Shown: positions 36,231-46,544, numbered from the stretch's first letter. The stretch: 64,000 nucleotides of DNA from Sinorhizobium meliloti (GCF_035610345.1 NZ_CP141214.1:590230-654229), one strand, 5' to 3'. Translations and numbers: made by a program. The notes: generated by a model from the sequence alone, not told the origin.

Positions 36231-37166
36231 ATGCAACGTTTGCGCCTGCCTCCCTTGTCCGCACTTCGCGCCTTTGAAGCCGCCGCGCGCCGCGCCAGCT
36301 TCAAGGCCGCAGCCGAAGAGCTTTTGGTCACGCCTACGGCAATCAGCCATCAGGTCAAACAGCTCGAAGCTTATATGGGCCTGCGCGTACTGGACCGGAC
36401 GCCCAGAGCCGTGACGCTGACGCCGCCGGGTAGGGCGCTTTACGAGGCGACGGCCTCCGGTTTTGGCGAAATCGAACGGGCCGTCGCACGACTGCTGGCA
36501 GAATCGGCGCCGACAACAGTCACCCTGACGTCGACGACAGCATTTCTGAGTCACTGGCTGGTGCCGCGAATGGATGCGCTGCGCCAAGCCCTTCCGACGA
36601 TCGACCTGCGGTTGCACACGTCGAACACGATTGAGGACTTGCGCGCCGGGGGCATCGAGACCGCGATACGTTACGGGCGTGGTCCATTCGCCGGCGCAGC
36701 CAGCACGCAACTTTGCAGCGATGTGATGACGCCGGTTTGCAGCCCAGGACTCGGTCTGTCGCAACTTGAGGACCTGCGGCGCGTCACGCTGATCCACATC
36801 GACGGGCGAAGTCGCCCGACGCCGAAACCCGATTGGAATCGCTGGTGTGAACAGACCGGCATCGCCGGCCTCGTTACCAGTGCCGGCCCCCGATTTCCCG
36901 ATAGCATGCTGGCCGTCCAGGCGGCCATTGCCGGCCAGGGCGTGGTCATCGCCAGTCGAGTCCTTGTCGCCGATGCACTTGCTGCTGGTTTGCTGGAAGC
37001 CCCATTCTCGCAAACACTTGCCGGCGACGCCTATCATTTTGCCTGCGCCCTGGGGCTGGAACAGCGCAATGACATCGCAGCACTTCGGACGTGGTTTCAG
37101 AACTGCTTTTCCGCAGCTCATCCAGAGCCCAGACCGGTTACCGTGAGCCTCGCGGCTCGTCCTTGA
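36231..37166 (+). CDS. LysR-type regulator (GcvA-like)
   Basis: A 311-residue regulator. N-terminal helix-turn-helix at about 8-65: PPLSALRAFEAAARRASFKA, then LVTPTAISHQVKQLEAYMGL and VLDRTPRAVTLTPPGRALYE, the GcvA/AmpR subgroup pattern. The effector domain follows. It is divergent from the PhzF gene; the 117-base gap is AT-rich and holds GTAGCTTT twice, 15 bp apart (36152 and 36167), possible binding half-sites. Probably activates or represses the PhzF gene. Confidence 0.92.
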   Translation: MQRLRLPPLSALRAFEAAARRASFKAAAEELLVTPTAISHQVKQLEAYMGLRVLDRTPRAVTLTPPGRALYEATASGFGEIERAVARLLAESAPTTVTLTSTTAFLSHWLVPRMDALRQALPTIDLRLHTSNTIEDLRAGGIETAIRYGRGPFAGAASTQLCSDVMTPVCSPGLGLSQLEDLRRVTLIHIDGRSRPTPKPDWNRWCEQTGIAGLVTSAGPRFPDSMLAVQAAIAGQGVVIASRVLVADALAAGLLEAPFSQTLAGDAYHFACALGLEQRNDIAALRTWFQNCFSAAHPEPRPVTVSLAARP

Positions 37167-37207
37167 CCGCTGCCGCGCATCGAGATGAACAAGCTCGAAT
37201 CAAGTTC

Positions 37208-37927
37208 CTAGCGACCGCTGGCGCCAAGCTGTGCATCGATCGTGCTGCCGTTGCTTTTCGCTGAAAGTGTCACAAGGCCGCCCGAATAACTGTCCTCCGT
37301 GCCGACTCGCCATTGCCTCGTCAGGCCCGGCAGCACATATCCGACAAACCCGTCACGTCGGGCGATGACTTCCCCGCCCTGCATCAGCTTCACATCAGAC
37401 AGCCTCAGCCTCCTGGCCCCATTATTTTCAACCACGAGCATGAGCCAGCCGCGGGAGCGTGCCAGACTCCAATCAACTTCCGACGCCGAAGCGTCCGGAG
37501 TGCGGAAAAGGACTGGCAGAACGTGTTGCACGGCCACGCTTCCGGCACCCGACCTACTCCCCTTTGGATCGGGCAACTCGTCGATCAACACCCGGTAGCT
37601 CTCCTCCAAGCGTAGCGGCTCCTTGCTGACGCGTACCACACTGACGATGCGGTTGCCGTGCGGCGGCAGCCGTGCTGATGGCGGGCTTGCAACGACATCG
37701 TTGGTCGGCTTCAGTTGTTCTACTCCGCCTTCCTTACTCCAACGAAGTACCCGCACCTCGATGTCGACAGGGCGGCTCACCTGGTTTCTAAGATGCAAAA
37801 CCGCCGCTCGATCCGGTGCAACACGCTCGACCGAGGTCGGAGAAATGACGAGCGAAGCAGCGTTGGCAGTCAGTGTGTACGACAAAAGCAAAACAGCTAG
37901 GCTGATGCTTTTCAGCATGGAGGGCAT
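37208..37927 (-). CDS. periplasmic pilus chaperone (PapD/CsuC-like), orphan
   Basis: A 239-residue secreted protein with a signal peptide (MLKSISLAVLLLSYTLTANA) followed by the PapD N-terminal beta domain (SLVISPTSVERVAPDRAAVL, then LHLRNQVSRPVDIEVRVLRW), the LPPHGNRIVSVVRVSKEPL strand with the conserved basic residue, and RVLIDELPD. Such chaperones fold and cap pilus subunits for an outer-membrane usher. No pilin or usher gene is near, so it either works with genes elsewhere or is a leftover. ATG 37927 follows AGGAG. Alphaproteobacterial CsuC-type relatives lack the C-terminal partner region of PapD in similar fashion. Confidence 0.85.
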   Translation of the reverse strand: MPSMLKSISLAVLLLSYTLTANAASLVISPTSVERVAPDRAAVLHLRNQVSRPVDIEVRVLRWSKEGGVEQLKPTNDVVASPPSARLPPHGNRIVSVVRVSKEPLRLEESYRVLIDELPDPKGSRSGAGSVAVQHVLPVLFRTPDASASEVDWSLARSRGWLMLVVENNGARRLRLSDVKLMQGGEVIARRDGFVGYVLPGLTRQWRVGTEDSYSGGLVTLSAKSNGSTIDAQLGASGR

Positions 37928-38070
37928 GGCAATCTCCTGTCAGGCACTAAGCATGCTGCCGTGCATCAACGCCGTGGAACTGGCGGCACTTCAACGAGAA
38001 CTCGGACGGCGAACGGAGAAGTCACGAAGCGCCACTCACCTTTAATATGGGTGGGAAGAGTGCACCACGC

Positions 38071-38397
38071 CTAGGCTCCAGGGGGACGATAACCAATCGA
38101 CTTTGCCTTTCCAAGGGCTTCCATCGTATCCTCGACGCTGAGGAGGACAATGGTTTCGATAGAGCTGAGCGCGCCTCCTGCGCCGATGGCAAGGGCGACG
38201 GCCGCCATCGATACGTTATCGGGTGCCTCCCACAGATTCCAACCGTCATGCTCGCCAAAGGCGTACCAGAACCCATGGAGCTTTCCGCCGACGGATTCGA
38301 TATACGAACGTGCCGCCTCACGGCGATCTTCCGGGTTTTCGATCATTCGCGCCCACGTCTCGGGCGTGTAGCTGAAGCGCGTGAGATACATGGCCAT
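38071..38397 (-). CDS. GYD-domain protein
   Basis: A 108-residue protein of the GYD family (ferredoxin-like, related to YCII-type folds): MYLTRFSYTPETWARMIENP at the start, VGGKLHGFWYAFGEHDGWNL where the family name motif sits, and a C-terminal YRPPGA. Function of the family is not established. ATG 38397 follows GAGGAGG; the frame to 38415 puts the ribosome site inside the gene and is rejected. It stands alone. Confidence 0.85.
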   Translation of the reverse strand: MAMYLTRFSYTPETWARMIENPEDRREAARSYIESVGGKLHGFWYAFGEHDGWNLWEAPDNVSMAAVALAIGAGGALSSIETIVLLSVEDTMEALGKAKSIGYRPPGA

Positions 38398-38657
38398 GTC
38401 AGCCTCCTCTGTCACGATAACTCAGTTAACGCCCGGTCCCCAGAGAACGCGAGTCATTTCCAACGTTCGGGATCGGCCTGCGAATAGCTCCAACCTTGCC
38501 GCCTTGGATGGCAGCTTGCGTGTCATTGCGGACTGCAGCCGTCGGCTCGGCCAAGGCTGAACATCGATGGTGCCCACTTCGGCGTTCAACGATGATATAA
38601 TGGGTTACTCGCTGCCTTAGACTGTGTGGACGGGGATGGCGACACCGGGGTGAACCC

Positions 38658-39737
38658 ATGGAACGACGCGACAAGGAACAGGAGAACCTTTCCCGGCTCG
38701 AACGGGTCGCGCAACAGACCGCTGATCCAAAAACCATGCAACAGAAGGCGAAAAGGCCCGAGGAAAAATTTCGCTTCAGCCTTCGCAAAGAAGACGTCTG
38801 GTGGACGGTTGGCTTCGCGGCCGCTGCCTTGCTGCTTTTTGGCGTCCAAGTCCTGATCAATTGGCGCCTGGATTGGTTTGACGCGCCCTTACGCCTCCGC
38901 GTGATGAATTACGTCAAGGGCGGCCTTCTCATTTTTATTATGCTGACCGTTGCGAACCTCATTGAAGTCTTTCTCATTGGCCGAATTCCCAACCGTGTCT
39001 CGCGTTTCAACCTGAAACGTATTTTTCGATTGGTCGTCGTGGTCGCCATCGTCTTCGTGGCGATTTCGGTCTTATTCGTAAACTGGTACGCCGCGGTCGT
39101 TTCGCTCGGCCTGATTTCACTCATTCTCGGCTTTGCGCTGCAAATGCCGATCTCCAGTTTCATCGCGTGGATTTATATCCTGGCCAGGGCGCCATATCGC
39201 GTTGGCGACCGAATTCGCATCGGCGATGCCCATGGCGATGTCATTGATGTCAGCTATCTCGATACCACGCTGTGGGAATTCGGCGGCGAGTACCTCTGGA
39301 CCGATCATCCGAGCGGACGCATCATCAAGTTTCCGAACTCCACCGTGTTTGAGACGCCGGTCTTCAACTATTCCTGGCCGCTGTTTCCCTACGTCTGGAA
39401 CGAAATCAAGTTCCAGCTCGCCTATGAAAGCGATCTGGAGTTCGTGGCGCTGACCATGAGAGAGGTCGTGGAAGAGCAGGTCGGCGACATCATGAGCCAG
39501 AAGGTGAAGATCTATAAGCACATCCTCTCGAATACGCCGGTGGACGAACTCGAGGTGAAGGAGCATCCCGTGGTTCATTTTCGCGTCAGCGAAAACACCT
39601 GGCTCGAGGCCATCGTGCGTTATCTCGTGCCGCCGAAGGAAGCGGGGCGCACCAAAACACGCCTGATCAAGGAAATGCTGGCGCGAATGAACGCAGAACC
39701 CCATCGCGTACTGTTTCCGAAGAGCAATTTGCGGTGA
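38658..39737 (+). CDS. MscS-family mechanosensitive channel
   Basis: A 359-residue inner-membrane protein. Three or four hydrophobic helices between about 50 and 180, then the pore-lining helix (VSLGLISLILGFALQMPISS) and the MscS beta domain (VGDRIRIGDAHGDVIDVSYL, TLWEFGG, GRIIKFPNSTVFETPVFNYS). Opens under membrane tension to release solutes on hypo-osmotic shock. The cytoplasmic N-terminal 45 residues are charged. ATG 38658 follows GGGGTGA. Next on the other strand is polyphosphate kinase 2. Confidence 0.93.
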   Translation: MERRDKEQENLSRLERVAQQTADPKTMQQKAKRPEEKFRFSLRKEDVWWTVGFAAAALLLFGVQVLINWRLDWFDAPLRLRVMNYVKGGLLIFIMLTVANLIEVFLIGRIPNRVSRFNLKRIFRLVVVVAIVFVAISVLFVNWYAAVVSLGLISLILGFALQMPISSFIAWIYILARAPYRVGDRIRIGDAHGDVIDVSYLDTTLWEFGGEYLWTDHPSGRIIKFPNSTVFETPVFNYSWPLFPYVWNEIKFQLAYESDLEFVALTMREVVEEQVGDIMSQKVKIYKHILSNTPVDELEVKEHPVVHFRVSENTWLEAIVRYLVPPKEAGRTKTRLIKEMLARMNAEPHRVLFPKSNLR

Positions 39738-39814
39738 ATTTCCCCACGCCGGGTTTGCGACCATCCCCGCCGTGACGACTCGCCTGATGTTTTCGCGCCT
39801 TTGTATCCGAGATG

Positions 39815-40735
39815 TCAGTATTTCGCGGGAACATAAAGCTCCGGAGGCAGGACCTTCCGCTCGTAGTTGGGATTGAAAATGCGCTCCGGCAAGGTGATAT
39901 CCTCGTGCGGCACATCCTCATAAGGGATTTGCTTCAAGAGATGGTCGATGCAGTTGAGCCGCGCCCGCTTCTTGTCGTTGGCCTCGACGATGTGCCATGG
40001 CGCTTCGCGAATGTTGGTACGGGCGAAGGTCTCTTCCTTGGCCTTGGTATAGGCTTCCCAACGCACGCGCGATTGCAGGTCCATCGGCGAGAGCTTCCAC
40101 TGTTTCAGCGGGTCGTGGATGCGCGTCAGAAAGCGCAGTTGCTGTTCCTCGTCGGTAATCGAGAACCAATATTTGACCAGCCGAACGCCGGAGCGCACCA
40201 GCATGCGTTCGAATTCCGGCACGTCGTCGAAGAACTGCTCGACCTCCTCCTCGGTCGCAAAGCCCATGACGCGTTCGACGCCGCAGCGGTTGTACCAGGA
40301 GCGGTCGAAGAGGACGATTTCGCCGCCGGCCGGAAGATGTGGCACATAACGCTGGAAATACCATTGAGTCTTCTCGCGATCGGACGGCGCCGGCAGTGCC
40401 ACCGTTCTCACGATGCGCGGATTGAGTCGCTGGGTGATGCGCTTGATGACGCCGCCCTTTCCAGCCGCGTCGCGTCCCTCGAAGATTACGACGACCTTCT
40501 CCTTGTGGTAGACGACCCAGTCCTGCAGCCTGATTAGCTCCGCCTGCAACGCCAGGAGCGCGCGGAAATAGTCCATGCGGGGAAGCGTCGGAGGGTGCGC
40601 TTTACGGTAAATCTTGCGTATTTCCTCGGATAAGGCCGGCTCTGAAAGCTCGAGCTCGTAATCCTCGTCGATTGTGTCAGCAAGTTCCGCTTCGAGCCAA
40701 TCGATGCGTTCTACCTCGTCTTTCGACTTACTCAT
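39815..40735 (-). CDS. ppk2: polyphosphate kinase 2
   Basis: A 306-residue P-loop kinase that moves phosphate between polyphosphate and nucleoside phosphates. Walker A is FEGRDAAGKGG (residues 85-95), Walker B region VLFDRSWYNR, lid region ITDEEQQLRFLTRIHDP, and WHIVEANDKKRARLNCIDHL. The size and the EEIRKIYRKAHP lead mark a class I, single-domain PPK2, which usually makes GTP or ATP from NDP. It is transcribed away from the alpha/beta hydrolase gene. A large part of this neighbourhood is stress and energy related. Confidence 0.93.
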   Translation of the reverse strand: MSKSKDEVERIDWLEAELADTIDEDYELELSEPALSEEIRKIYRKAHPPTLPRMDYFRALLALQAELIRLQDWVVYHKEKVVVIFEGRDAAGKGGVIKRITQRLNPRIVRTVALPAPSDREKTQWYFQRYVPHLPAGGEIVLFDRSWYNRCGVERVMGFATEEEVEQFFDDVPEFERMLVRSGVRLVKYWFSITDEEQQLRFLTRIHDPLKQWKLSPMDLQSRVRWEAYTKAKEETFARTNIREAPWHIVEANDKKRARLNCIDHLLKQIPYEDVPHEDITLPERIFNPNYERKVLPPELYVPAKY

Positions 40736-40948
40736 GTCACGCCTCCGCAGTTCACGCCAACAGTTGATCGCAAGAATGGCTTATTCCATGTCGGAGTGAA
40801 GGAAATTTTACATTCCCCAGGACGCATGCCGCCGGCGTAAGCAGGGTCGAGACTCACCGGCGACACAAGAACGTTGTGATGGCAGGTCCCATTTGGGCAT
40901 ACTAACCCGACGATCTCAATGGAGCGGACGAGCAAGCGGGCATGAACT

Positions 40949-41785
40949 GTGAATGCCACTAAACTCCTGCTGATCTTGCCGCTGTTGGCGGCTTTCGCAT
41001 ACATCTCGCTTGTCGGCGTGACGTATCTGTCCCAGCGCGCGCTCCTTTTCCCCGGTGCAAGCGCAAGTTTGGCGCCCGAGCGGGCGAGCTGGGGGCAGAA
41101 CGTGTACATCCAAACGAGCGATGGAGAAACGCTTCATGGCCTCTATAGGCAGAGCGAGCCCGGCCAGCCGTCGGTGTTGTTCTTCCTCGGAAATGCCGAC
41201 CGGGTCAGCAATTATGGCTTCTTCGCCCAGGCTCTTGCCGCACGCGGCATCGGCCTGCTCGCGCTTTCCTATCGCGGCTATCCGGGATCAACTGGGACGC
41301 CGAACGAGCATGGCTTATTGATTGATGGCATTGCCGCTTTCGACTGGCTTGCGGAACTTTCGGGAAACGAGATCGTCGTGCTGGGCCAGTCGCTAGGAAG
41401 CGGTGTGGCAGTCAATACGGCTGGGCAACGGCCGGCAGTCGCGGCTATCCTCGTGTCTGCCTACCTGTCGGTCCTCTCGCTCGCTCAGACCTACTATCCG
41501 TTCTTTCCGGTTGCGCTCCTCACCAAAGATCCCTTCCGCTCAGATCTGAAAATCGCAGAGGTGAGGCAACCGAAGCTGTTTATCCACGGCCGGCATGACA
41601 CCATCATCCCATTGTCTTCGGGCGAAGCTCTGTATCAAATCGCTCCCGAGCCCAAGCAGATGCTCATCTACGACGCCGGCCATAACGATCTGTGGGACGC
41701 CCGCATGGTCGACGACATCATTCGTTTTGTGGAGGCGCAAAAAGGAGACAACGCCGATCCACCGCCGCGAAGGGACCGGAACTGA
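40949..41785 (+). CDS. membrane-anchored alpha/beta hydrolase (BEM46/ABHD-like)
   Basis: A 278-residue hydrolase. An N-terminal hydrophobic helix (KLLLILPLLAAFAYISLVGV) anchors it or acts as an uncleaved signal. Nucleophile Ser148 in GQSLGSG, catalytic Asp in HGRHDTIIPLSSGEAL and His in DAGHNDLWD. The pattern TYLSQRALLFPG and the oxyanion region FFLGNADRVSN match the BEM46/YfhR group, of unknown substrate. The GTG at 40949 is the only upstream start that includes the hydrophobic helix. Confidence 0.88.
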   Translation: MNATKLLLILPLLAAFAYISLVGVTYLSQRALLFPGASASLAPERASWGQNVYIQTSDGETLHGLYRQSEPGQPSVLFFLGNADRVSNYGFFAQALAARGIGLLALSYRGYPGSTGTPNEHGLLIDGIAAFDWLAELSGNEIVVLGQSLGSGVAVNTAGQRPAVAAILVSAYLSVLSLAQTYYPFFPVALLTKDPFRSDLKIAEVRQPKLFIHGRHDTIIPLSSGEALYQIAPEPKQMLIYDAGHNDLWDARMVDDIIRFVEAQKGDNADPPPRRDRN

Positions 41786-41988
41786 CGAGCCGCTAATCCG
41801 CTAGACCACCCGGGATCATTGGGTACTGGCGACAGACGCAGATTATCACAACTATCTCCAGCCGGGTCCCCTAGGATTTTACAGCTTGAAGTTTTGAAGC
41901 AGGAGGTACAACCTTTCGGCCCTAACACGTAGGGTCAGCTCATCAGTAAGTGCTTTTAATCAGGCAACCGTGACGCAATCGGAGCCGC

Positions 41989-43416
41989 ATGACCAGCACT
42001 GCTCAGAAACTTTCGCTCGCTTCGCTGTCCGCACTCGTCGTCGGTTCCATGGTGGGAGCGGGCATATTTTCACTGCCGCGCACCTTCGGCAGTGCGACTG
42101 GTCCGTTCGGTGCGATCGTCGCCTGGTGCGTCGCAGGGGCGGGCATCTTCACTCTGGCTCATGTGTTCCGGGTGCTCGCGGAACGCAAGTCGGACCTCGA
42201 CGCAGGCGTCTACGCGTATGCGAGCGCCGGCTTCGGCGACTATGCCGGCTTCCTTTCGGCTCTCGGCTATTGGCTGGTCGGCTGCATCGCCGATGTGTCG
42301 TACTGGGTGTTGATCAAGGCCACCCTCGGCGCGTTCTTCCCGATCTTCGGCGACGGCAACACGATCGCGGCTGTGCTTGTCTCCTCTGTCGCGCTGTGGG
42401 GCTTCCACTTCATGATCTTACGAGGGATCAGAGAGGCCGCGGCCATCAACACTGTCGTCACCGTGGCAAAGATCCTGCCCATTCTGATCTTCATAGTCAT
42501 CCTGCTGGGTGCGTTCGAGACCGACCTCTTTCGCACCAATTTTTGGGGCGGCGCGGACATGCCCGAGGCGAGCCCTTTCGAGCAGATTCGTGCGACCATG
42601 CTGGTCACCGTTTTTGTGTTCATCGGCGTAGAGGGCGCCAGCGTCTATTCGCGCTACGCGCGCGTGCGCTCCGATGTGGGCGTGGCCACGACACTGGGGT
42701 TCGTAGTCGTATTGGGACTGATGGTGCTGGTAACCCTGCTGCCCTACGGAGTCCTGGAACGACCCGAAATCGCGGGCATGCGCCAACCATCGATGGCTTC
42801 CGTTCTGGAATCCGTCGTCGGGCCATGGGGCTCCGTCTTTGTCAGTGCCGGTTTGATCGTTTCCGTGCTCGGAGCGTATCTCGCATGGTCGCTGATCTGC
42901 GTCGAAGTGCTCTTCTGCGCCGCCAAAAACGGAGACATGCCGAGCGTACTCGCCAGGGAGAACAGCAACAAGGTTCCGTCGGCGGCTCTTTGGCTGAGCA
43001 ATGGCGTGATCCAGCTCTTCCTCATTAGCACCCTGTTTTCGGAAGATGCGTTTCGATTGATGGTAAACCTGACGAGCGCAATGGTTCTGGTTCCATACCT
43101 GCTGGTGGCAGCCTATGGCTTCCTTGTCGCCAAGCGGGGCGAGACCTATGACATCAGACCTAAAGAGCGGCTCCGCGATCTGATCTTCGCGGGTGCCGCC
43201 ACCGTCTACACGGCATTTATGATCTATGCCGGCGGCCTGAAGTTCCTGCTGCTTTCCGCCATTCTCTACGCGCTTGGAACGGTCCTGTTCGTCTACGCAA
43301 GGCGAGAACAGAAGAAGCCGGTGTTCGGCCCTTGGGAATGGCTCGTTTTCATAGCTGCCGTGGCCGGATGCCTTGTCGGCATCTACGGTCTCCTGACCGG
43401 CCGCATCACTATATAG
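41989..43416 (+). CDS. arcD: arginine/ornithine antiporter, APC superfamily, copy 1
   Basis: A 475-residue inner-membrane protein with about 12-13 helices. The APC consensus [18 protein letters not shown] near the N-terminus and VTVFVFIGVEGASVYSRYAR in the centre match ArcD/basic amino acid antiporters. ArcD swaps arginine for ornithine in the arginine deiminase pathway. The next gene but for a 322-base gap is a close paralogue, followed by arcA, so the role is well supported. Substrate could also be other basic amino acids. Confidence 0.9.
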   Translation: MTSTAQKLSLASLSALVVGSMVGAGIFSLPRTFGSATGPFGAIVAWCVAGAGIFTLAHVFRVLAERKSDLDAGVYAYASAGFGDYAGFLSALGYWLVGCIADVSYWVLIKATLGAFFPIFGDGNTIAAVLVSSVALWGFHFMILRGIREAAAINTVVTVAKILPILIFIVILLGAFETDLFRTNFWGGADMPEASPFEQIRATMLVTVFVFIGVEGASVYSRYARVRSDVGVATTLGFVVVLGLMVLVTLLPYGVLERPEIAGMRQPSMASVLESVVGPWGSVFVSAGLIVSVLGAYLAWSLICVEVLFCAAKNGDMPSVLARENSNKVPSAALWLSNGVIQLFLISTLFSEDAFRLMVNLTSAMVLVPYLLVAAYGFLVAKRGETYDIRPKERLRDLIFAGAATVYTAFMIYAGGLKFLLLSAILYALGTVLFVYARREQKKPVFGPWEWLVFIAAVAGCLVGIYGLLTGRITI

Positions 43417-43738
43417 ATTGAGAAAAAATGAAGTAACACAAAACGTTGAAGTGTTCTTTACCCGTATGAAAGTCACGCGCGGCGATGTAGATCTCATGTC
43501 CTTGCGTAAGGATTTCATCAGCAAAGCGTTTCGCTCTTGCAATTTCGAGTATTACACGTTAACATTGTGATTAATTCAAGTACGCTATAAAGCGGCGCCA
43601 GAAGCAGATAGCATCTTCAAAAATCCACGCCGCATGCAATATCCGTAATTTCACCTGTCAAGCAAGCGATCTCCAGAGTTGTTCGCGCGTCCGCACCTCC
43701 GCAGACGCCTCTTCACCGGCGAATCCGGGAGTAATGCG
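43417..43738. other. AT-richer spacer between the two antiporter genes
   Basis: 322 bases without a gene. It is richer in A and T than the flanking genes. A TATAAA (43586-43591) preceded by TTGTGA (43565-43570) with a short 15-base spacer may be a promoter for the second antiporter and arcA. TTGTGATTAATTCAA (43565-43579) is one base too long for an FNR/FixK box. The ribosome site GGGAG lies eight bases before ATG 43739. Confidence 0.4.
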
Positions 43739-45160
43739 ATGGCGCAGAAGCTTTCCCTGTTTGCTCTGACTGGCATGGTCGTCGGTTCCATGGTCGGCGC
43801 AGGCATCTTCTCGCTCCCGCGAACATTCGGCGTCGCAACAGGGCCGTTCGGCGCAATCATCGCCTGGTGCATTGCAGGGGGCGGCATGTACATGCTGGCG
43901 CGCGTCTTCCAGTCGCTGGCGGAACGCAAGCCCGATCTTGACGCCGGCGTTTTCGCCTATGCCAAAGAAGGTTTTGGCGACTATCCCGGCTTCCTATCCG
44001 CCTTCGGCTACTGGATCGGCAGTTGCATCGGCAACGTGTCGTACTGGGTACTGATCAAGTCCACGCTTGGCAATTTTTTCCCGGTCTTCGGTGACGGCAA
44101 TACTGTCGTCGCAATTCTCGTCGCTTCGATCGGTATCTGGCTCTTCCACTTCATGATCTTGAGAGGCATCCAGCAGGCGGCGTTTGTCAACACCGTCGTG
44201 ACCGTCGCGAAGGTCATTCCTATTATTGCCTTCATCATCATCCTGTTCTTTTTCTTCAAGCTCGACCTGTTCCGGCTCAACTTCTGGGGTGGCGAGGGGA
44301 TGCCGGAGGCAAGCCTCCTCCAACAAATCCAGGCGACAATGCTGGCGACGGTCTTCGTCTTCATCGGCATCGAAGGGGCGAGCAACTATTCGCGCTATGC
44401 TCAGACGCGCTCCGATATCGGAACGGCCACGATCATGGGCTTCATCGGCGTCAGCGCGCTGATGGTGCTGGTCACGCTGCTGCCCTATGCGGCCCTGACG
44501 CGCCCCGAGATCGCCGCCATGAGCCAGCCTTCGATGGCCGGAGTGCTTGCTGCCGTCGTCGGCCCCTGGGGTGCGGTTTTCATCAGCATCGGGGTGATCG
44601 TCTCGGTGCTTGGGGCCTATCTTGCCTGGTCGTTGGTGTGCGCGGAAGTGCTCTACGTAGCCGCGCGCACGGACGACATGCCCCGTCTTTTCGGCACCGA
44701 GAATCAAAACAAGGTGCCCGCAGCGGCGCTGTGGCTTACCAACATCATCGTCCAACTGTTCGTCATCAGCACCTACTGGTCGCGGGATGCGTTCGCGCTG
44801 ATGCTGAACTTGACGAGCGCAATGTCGCTGATCCCCTACATGTTCGTCGCTGCCTTCGGGTTCATGCTGGCTCAACGCGCCGAGACTTACGACGTCCGGC
44901 CGCGTGAACGCACCCGCGACCTGATCATCGCCAGCATCGCCGCCGTCTACACATTTTTCATGATTGTCGCCGGCGGCATCAAATTCGTCCTGCTGTCGGC
45001 TCTTCTGTATGCCCCTGGCACGATCCTCTATTTCTGGGCAAGACGGGAGCGGGGCAAGCGGGTTTTCAACACATCCATCGATTGGCTGATTTTCGCGACT
45101 GCAGTCATCGGCTGCATCGCCGCGATCATCGGATTGTCCACCGGCTACCTGACGATCTGA
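43739..45160 (+). CDS. arcD: arginine/ornithine antiporter, APC superfamily, copy 2
   Basis: A 473-residue paralogue of the preceding antiporter, alignable end to end without large gaps ([56 protein letters not shown]) and differing at many positions, so the duplication is not recent. ATG 43739 follows CGGGAG; the frame to 43679 is longer but lacks family match. It lies 14 bases before arcA and should share its mRNA. Two copies may differ in direction, substrate or expression. Confidence 0.9.
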   Translation: MAQKLSLFALTGMVVGSMVGAGIFSLPRTFGVATGPFGAIIAWCIAGGGMYMLARVFQSLAERKPDLDAGVFAYAKEGFGDYPGFLSAFGYWIGSCIGNVSYWVLIKSTLGNFFPVFGDGNTVVAILVASIGIWLFHFMILRGIQQAAFVNTVVTVAKVIPIIAFIIILFFFFKLDLFRLNFWGGEGMPEASLLQQIQATMLATVFVFIGIEGASNYSRYAQTRSDIGTATIMGFIGVSALMVLVTLLPYAALTRPEIAAMSQPSMAGVLAAVVGPWGAVFISIGVIVSVLGAYLAWSLVCAEVLYVAARTDDMPRLFGTENQNKVPAAALWLTNIIVQLFVISTYWSRDAFALMLNLTSAMSLIPYMFVAAFGFMLAQRAETYDVRPRERTRDLIIASIAAVYTFFMIVAGGIKFVLLSALLYAPGTILYFWARRERGKRVFNTSIDWLIFATAVIGCIAAIIGLSTGYLTI

Positions 45161-45174
45161 AAAGGAGATTTGCC

Positions 45175-46434
45175 ATGTCTTCTGAAAGCTCGACCCAGCA
45201 CACTTTCGGCGTGCATTCCGAGGTCGGCCAGTTACGCAAGGTCATGGTCTGCGCACCGGGGCGTGCTCATCACCGGCTCACGCCGAGCAATTGTGACGCC
45301 CTCCTGTTTGACGACGTCCTCTGGGTCGACAACGCCCGGCGCGACCATTTCGACTTCATGACCAAGATGCGAGACCGCGGCGTCGAGGTTGTCGAGATGC
45401 ACAACCTGCTGGCCCAGACCGTGGCACTTCCCGAAGCCAGGAAGTGGATACTCGATAACCAGGTCGTGCCCAACCAGGTCGGGCTTGAGCTCGTTGACGA
45501 GATCCGCAGCTACCTCGAAGGGCTGCCCGACCGGGAGCTTGCGGAAACCCTGATAGGCGGACTGTCGACCCATGAATTCCCCGAGACTATTGGCGGTGAA
45601 ATGTTGGATTTGATCCGGGACGCTGCTGGAGTCGCAGAGTATCTCCTGCCCCCGCTGCCCAACACGCTCTATACGCGTGATACCACCTGCTGGATCTACG
45701 GCGGAGTGACCCTCAACCCGCTCTACTGGCCGGCGCGTCACGAAGAGACTATTCTCGCCACTGCGATCTATAAGTTCCATCCGGATTTCGCCGGCAAGGT
45801 CAATGTCTGGTGGGGCGACCCGACCCTGAACTGGGGGCTCGCCACACTCGAGGGCGGCGACGTCATGCCGATCGGCAAAGGTAACGTGTTGATCGGTATG
45901 AGCGAGCGAACGTCGCGGCAGGCGATCAGCCAGCTCGCCGCAACCCTGTTCGAAAAAGGCGCCGCGCAGCGCGTGATCGTCGCCGCAATGCCAAAATTAC
46001 GTGCGGCTATGCACCTGGACACGGTCTTCACCTTCGCCGACCGCGACTGCGTGCTTATCTACCCCGACATTGTCAACGAAATCGAGGCATTCTCCTACAG
46101 ACCGGGTGAGAAGCCGGGCTCCGTCGAGCTCCACAGGGATCGTGGCTCGTTTGTCGAAACGGTGCGGGACGCCCTGGGTCTCAAGGAAATGCGTGTGGTC
46201 GAGACCGGCGGGAACGCCTATGTGCGCGAACGGACGCAATGGGACAGCGGCGCAAATCTCGTCTGCCTCTCGCCCGGCGTGGTGCTGGCCTACGACCGGA
46301 ACACCTACACCAATACGCTTCTACGCAGAGCCGGCATTGAAGTGATCACCATTACGGGCGCCGAACTCGGTCGCGGACGCGGCGGTGGCCATTGCATGAC
46401 CTGCCCAATTACCCGTGATGCGGTGGATTACTGA
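45175..46434 (+). CDS. arcA: arginine deiminase
   Basis: A 419-residue guanidine-modifying enzyme: arginine to citrulline plus ammonia. Catalytic Cys407 in [10 protein letters not shown], His and Asp in the central [12 protein letters not shown] (His276-Asp278 region) and LEGGDVMPI are present. Length equals bacterial ADI (about 410-420). ATG 45175 follows AAGGAG. It shares an operon with the second antiporter. Ammonia release supports acid resistance, and the full pathway yields ATP. The ornithine transcarbamylase (arcB) and carbamate kinase (arcC) genes do not follow here, so the ATP-yielding steps must be encoded elsewhere or be absent. Confidence 0.96.
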   Translation: MSSESSTQHTFGVHSEVGQLRKVMVCAPGRAHHRLTPSNCDALLFDDVLWVDNARRDHFDFMTKMRDRGVEVVEMHNLLAQTVALPEARKWILDNQVVPNQVGLELVDEIRSYLEGLPDRELAETLIGGLSTHEFPETIGGEMLDLIRDAAGVAEYLLPPLPNTLYTRDTTCWIYGGVTLNPLYWPARHEETILATAIYKFHPDFAGKVNVWWGDPTLNWGLATLEGGDVMPIGKGNVLIGMSERTSRQAISQLAATLFEKGAAQRVIVAAMPKLRAAMHLDTVFTFADRDCVLIYPDIVNEIEAFSYRPGEKPGSVELHRDRGSFVETVRDALGLKEMRVVETGGNAYVRERTQWDSGANLVCLSPGVVLAYDRNTYTNTLLRRAGIEVITITGAELGRGRGGGHCMTCPITRDAVDY

Positions 46435-46544
46435 CCAAGATCGGCGGTCGCTGGCCCGGAGCGCCTCTAGCCCTGCCCTGAGAATCGTCTGATCTCTCAG
46501 CCCGATTTTCCAGAGATTGGCGCTCTCGCACAAGGAGAAATGCC

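Noticed and set aside
43565..43579. Possible FNR/FixK anaerobox (TTGTGATTAATTCAA) before the second antiporter
   Set aside because: The half-sites are one base too far apart and only partly match; no equivalent box was seen before the first antiporter.
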